Positions 24,901-26,034 of a DNA stretch of 26,034 nt are shown piece by piece. Below the pieces are notes generated by a model. That model was not told the DNA's origin. It saw only the letters and a list, made by a program, of their open reading frames with translations, and ran no database searches. Each line of letters starts with the position of its first letter. The first letter of the stretch is position 1. The translations under genes and the position numbers were made by a program. Location: contig CANQHL010000009.1 of assembly GCA_947623775.1 (NCBI GenBank), positions 1-26,034 of the forward strand, written 5' to 3'. The stretch is from an uncultured Clostridia bacterium. GTDB lineage: Bacteria; Bacillota; Clostridia; Christensenellales; UBA1242.

Positions 24901-26034
24901 TATGGGATTAACTGTTTCTGTTGATACATATAGTTACGGTTCACCATATGGCATAGAATATACAGGAAAAGAGATCCAACCAGGTGTAACCATTCAATGG
25001 GATAATAGTTCCTATTTATATGGAGGTTATGGTTCAAATATATTCTCCTTAAGCCAAGCAACAGATGCCTCCTCCAATGGAGATTATTGGCTTTCATATT
25101 ACAACAACATAAACGCATATGAAAAAAGTCACACAGATGCAGAGATAACCATCCACTTAAAGGGCAACTACAAAGGAACGCTGACACAAACATTCAGAAT
25201 TGAGCAAAAAAATTTATCAAGTCTAGATCCACAAAGCATCCAATATAACAAGGAAGTAGAATACACAGGTCAATATATTAGAGTTGAAGACTTAGATCTT
25301 AAAATTTTTGACGGAGACCATCTTTTGCAAAGCGGGGATTATGGTGGGCCCGATAGTGACTATTATATTTCTTCAACTTCTAATGAAATGAATGTAACTA
25401 GTTCTGCTAGTGTGGAAATCACATTCACAGGAAATTATACAGGAAGTACAACCATACCATTTAGTATCGTTCAAAGAGATTTATCAAAACCAGGTAGACA
25501 AATACACATAACTGGTCTTGAATCAGAAAGTTATGAATACACAGGATCAGAGATTGACCCATTTAATGGTTATAATAGTTATAGCATTTCAATTACTGAC
25601 GACTTAGGCAATCCAGTGGATTTAGCGTATAGTGAAGTAAGCTATTCTGGTGACCACACAAATGTAGGTAATGTATCAGTAACCATCACATTTGGGGAAC
25701 ATAGTGGAGGCAACCATAAAGGTACCGTAACGTTGCAAAACGCATTTAAAATCACACAAAGGAGATTAGATCAATATAGTATGGGTGTAACTATCACCCT
25801 TGACACAGCTAATTGTGATTTATCATCAGAAGGTTATATAGAATACACTGGAAAAGATATAGAGCCAGGTGTAAACATTCGATGGGATAATAGTTACTAT
25901 GTTCAATATAATTCAACCACCGTAACAATAATGCCAGGTGATTATAGTCTTTCATATTCCAACAATAAAGACGCATATGAAAAATCTAGACAATATGCAG
26001 AAATAATCATCACATTGAGGGGCAACTTTACAGG
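18926..26034 (+). CDS. Giant secreted surface protein: LRR plus Ig-like tandem modules (3' end missing)
   Basis: One uninterrupted frame from ATG 18926 to the window edge, at least 2369 residues, cut by the edge. Residues 1-34 form a signal peptide (MKKFK, a hydrophobic core, and a likely cut after QSA before EPH). About 60-388 is a BspA-type LRR_5 domain with 23-residue repeats of the pattern IPdsVTxIGxxAFxxCxxL, known from adhesins such as BspA. A linker with acidic and Trp-containing stretches (about 395-480) follows. From about residue 485 at least 22 Ig-like modules of roughly 75-115 residues run to the edge, each with YTG, DY, YSNN, GNY/F-x-G and a closing F-x-I. This module type is common in cell-surface proteins of gut Clostridia. 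No LPxTG or other anchor is seen, as the end is outside. It is a separate unit from the pbp operon. A likely adhesin; the ligand is unknown. Confidence 0.93.
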   Translation, partial: MKKFKVALSVSLSLFAFVFCMIMLGGGLELTQSAEPHITISETSDFQIDDGALIGLSQQGKEKVQVAETFEVTIPNTVTKMSYSSIQAGPFYEFKDKLTKVAFAEETHITEIGNYAFSYCSALTDVTGIPTEVTSIGVGAFSYCTSLQNITIPENVENIGYSAFYRCTSLASINIPDKVTTIGDSAFYNCSQLATVTINDESQLEKIGKQVFYKCEKLQSIKIPAGVTSIGESAFYGCGKALTAITVVEGNETFDDFDSNVLVNTTTHELILGCDNTTSIPDSVTSIASRAFYNCANLQTINIPDSVTKIGDYAFYGCNQLKSVEIKVTSTLASIENYAFSGCKKLEYITIPDTVTTIGKSAFANCNSAIFIAGSKDRATALKGADFNITAHQDRIVYPITIKFDKGEEPQETHKKLYKQDIKWTLEDGLWQKKEEEYKFLTLEDGDYWQDEDGNQITEEMLAEKLKNGTIQDDIVLTAKERIDLNSVSITAQSVEYDGEEKSPILSIDGKPLEEDVDYTVSEIDSNTDAGTAHFTIEGIGSYKGKYTGTFTITAIKVQETYIEYETETGLSDTILPVPYSSVQLKYEPIQEIYYNGTQLEFGKDYELLYSNNTTAGEAQVKITFQGNYEGEITKNFMIVGISVDASDLEFKLVGVDERQKSILDVQYEEDQKSFEPIEEIYYQGIILSSETDYKLEYSNNTGAGEANVKITFKGNYSGTVDLVFTINPIHIENDEDLLFDAFGSIQTKTFDTEYDPNHDIAWDITGVYYKKRSLDSADYQIFGTYCNTLGTNCFTIEFKGNYSGSVEIEFTVNPRALPNLKITLSQEEVEYTGSEIKFSGVELGVYSDLSMSVTDDTVVMDGTESYTVTYRNNTALGTATVQVDVGGNYWGSATAEFEIIPRDLTEKEIEISEVEEKEYTGDEIQPTLTITDDLGNELQPTDFRLSYASNTDKGTATININFQGNYKGTKTKEFTIIAKTLSQEDVEIDPIEAQEYTGKDITPTPNIYWKKGEAKQLLVKGQDYELSYSSNQALGSSATVNFAFQGNFAGTASTTFTIKARNLTEKEITISEIPEQEYTSEQIKPEPATILDDLSNKLTKDEDYTLEYSENTERGEATITIKFTGNYSGQQTTQFTITQRDLGTKGQVEKVKDQEYTGLDITPEPEVRDDLGHLLQKDRDYQFEYENNKDLTDNAKITINFIGNYKGSQSQTFRIVIRDLTGESLTISEIGEIEYTGEEIKPEPTITDEFEVQLQKGEDYTFDYNNNVNASKDAEVIIKFIGKYTGQRTVKFTIKPKKLVEEENMEIAPIEEQEYNAGQVKPVPVITWTDKSRQLDKETDFELSYSNNTGLTASATVTITFKGNFEGEVTKTFTIKARDLTSKGRTNEINDRQEYTGSAISPAITEVYDDLEHKLQSGVDYTVSYSNNDQDVAYYDGPNNASINIEFTGNYSGTKVIYFKIVARDLTTRAQVDEIGPQQYTGQEIIPVFTIQDDLGHELVSSEDYDIQGGPEANNVNAGQASITINFKGNYTGSKIVEFTITQKQYSEGEFRIDVIPSVEYNGEAIEPNVTITWENGSDNPTLRQTKDYNITYPNGNHTDHGMVQITIEFTGNFTGEERNKSFEITARDLQYLHSPTIGSVQGTYYYTGKDIEPTDFTVQDDLNKVLVLNRDYTLEYLDNKYVVSPYGGYPGSATIYINFTGNYSGQATTTFTINPRELTDGDLQIDLDPMSSENLEYTGDEIKPKVNIRWTTTESPESGTLMPAEYEGYSSGDYTLDYENNVNAYTKAGSGAKIIIKFQGNFTGRVGKPFQIQPRDLSDSRHSASVEFLATKAYTGQDITFEKSELRITDDQAHQLDEDDFDLTSYFNNTNVGEGTASVTIRFKGNYTGERTKTFSISQKNVLPGDVTVSVTSGDPQYTGAPIEPTLEVKINGYTVYPEEYSVSYSGEHTNVGSVTITIKFGERSGNYTGEVTVNDAFEIKPREFSSPSDMGLTVSVDTYSYGSPYGIEYTGKEIQPGVTIQWDNSSYLYGGYGSNIFSLSQATDASSNGDYWLSYYNNINAYEKSHTDAEITIHLKGNYKGTLTQTFRIEQKNLSSLDPQSIQYNKEVEYTGQYIRVEDLDLKIFDGDHLLQSGDYGGPDSDYYISSTSNEMNVTSSASVEITFTGNYTGSTTIPFSIVQRDLSKPGRQIHITGLESESYEYTGSEIDPFNGYNSYSISITDDLGNPVDLAYSEVSYSGDHTNVGNVSVTITFGEHSGGNHKGTVTLQNAFKITQRRLDQYSMGVTITLDTANCDLSSEGYIEYTGKDIEPGVNIRWDNSYYVQYNSTTVTIMPGDYSLSYSNNKDAYEKSRQYAEIIITLRGNFT
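18997..19005 (+). repeat. Run of nine G in the signal-peptide codons
   Basis: Nine consecutive G form the end of codon 24 and codons 25 to 27 (Leu-Gly-Gly-Gly). Slippage by one base would truncate the giant protein almost at once; by three would keep the frame. Long G runs are rare in such AT-rich DNA and are the classical substrate for slipped-strand phase variation. Confidence 0.9.
19230..20060 (+). repeat. BspA-type leucine-rich repeats
   Basis: About ten units of roughly 23 residues, each with a core like VTSIGESAFYGC followed by a strand such as LQSIKIP. One unit is replaced by the FDDFDSNVLVNTTTHELILGC insertion common in this family. At DNA level the units share words such as ATTCCAGACA and GCATTTTA. 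Confidence 0.85.
20380..26034 (+). repeat. Array of at least 22 Ig-like modules
   Basis: I count 22 occurrences of the closing motif G-N-Y/F-x-G or close variants (GSYKG, GKYTG, GGNHKG). The first is near 20550, then about every 225-310 bases, with the last cut by the edge at 26021-26034. Most units end in F-x-I followed by a short linker of the type RDLT. Two classes can be told apart: one with an aspartate-rich DDLG phrase and GNY, and one with a central Trp (for example TW or RW) and mostly GNF. Units are diverged in DNA sequence, so the array is old rather than freshly amplified. Confidence 0.85.

Noticed and set aside
20380..26034. Repeats as a CRISPR array or DNA satellite
   Set aside because: The periodicity is at protein level in one open frame; the DNA units vary in sequence and length and lack identical repeats with spacers.
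1..26034. TGA read as tryptophan (Mycoplasma-like code)
   Set aside because: TGG is used for Trp throughout, and TGA ends the LRR membrane gene at 5876; the known enzymes contain no internal TGA.

Overview
The window looks like chromosomal DNA of an AT-rich, strictly or facultatively anaerobic Bacillota (Clostridia-like, plausibly an uncultured gut lineage). The reasons are strong AGGAGG-type ribosome binding sites, sigma-A promoters with TATAAT and TGn extensions, a class III (anaerobic) ribonucleotide reductase, a YycJ/WalJ-type metallo-hydrolase, the rsmH-ftsL-pbp order of the division and cell wall cluster, and BspA-type leucine-rich-repeat surface proteins. TGA is used as a stop, so the standard bacterial code applies. 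The lineage is inferred, not proven.

Layout: 1-948 is the 3' third of uvrA. On the minus strand follow an unrecognised 590-aa soluble protein (1073-2845) and a metallo-beta-lactamase-fold hydrolase (2942-3724) that seems to be transcribed leaderless. A possible small membrane protein (3732-3911) lies just upstream of it. metG (4069-5640) reads forward. A minus-strand protein with six membrane segments, an acidic linker and BspA-type LRRs (5876-7801) is divergent from an unrecognised 570-aa helical protein (7973-9685). The anaerobic ribonucleotide reductase pair nrdD-nrdG (12694 down to 9801, minus strand) has NrdR-box-like sites upstream.

From 13021 a forward operon holds a CvpA-like membrane protein with a very large extra domain, rsmH, an FtsL-position protein, and a class B penicillin-binding protein gene that is broken. 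The pbp has lost about 22-25 bp, giving a frameshift, and stops exactly after its KTG motif. The usual downstream genes (murE, murF, mraY, murD, ftsW) are absent. In their place, after a terminator, stands the start of a giant secreted protein (18926 to the window end, at least 2369 residues). It has a signal peptide, a BspA-type LRR domain and at least 22 Ig-like tandem modules.

The observations most worth following are: (a) a run of nine G inside the signal-peptide codons of the giant protein, which could act as a phase-variation switch; (b) the doubly damaged pbp at a break in the cell wall cluster; (c) the two-class, three-module super-repeat in the giant protein; (d) the CvpA-like protein with a roughly 660-residue extra domain in the position where mraZ normally stands. 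I do not see a CRISPR array, tRNA or rRNA, transposase, or a clearly new defence system.
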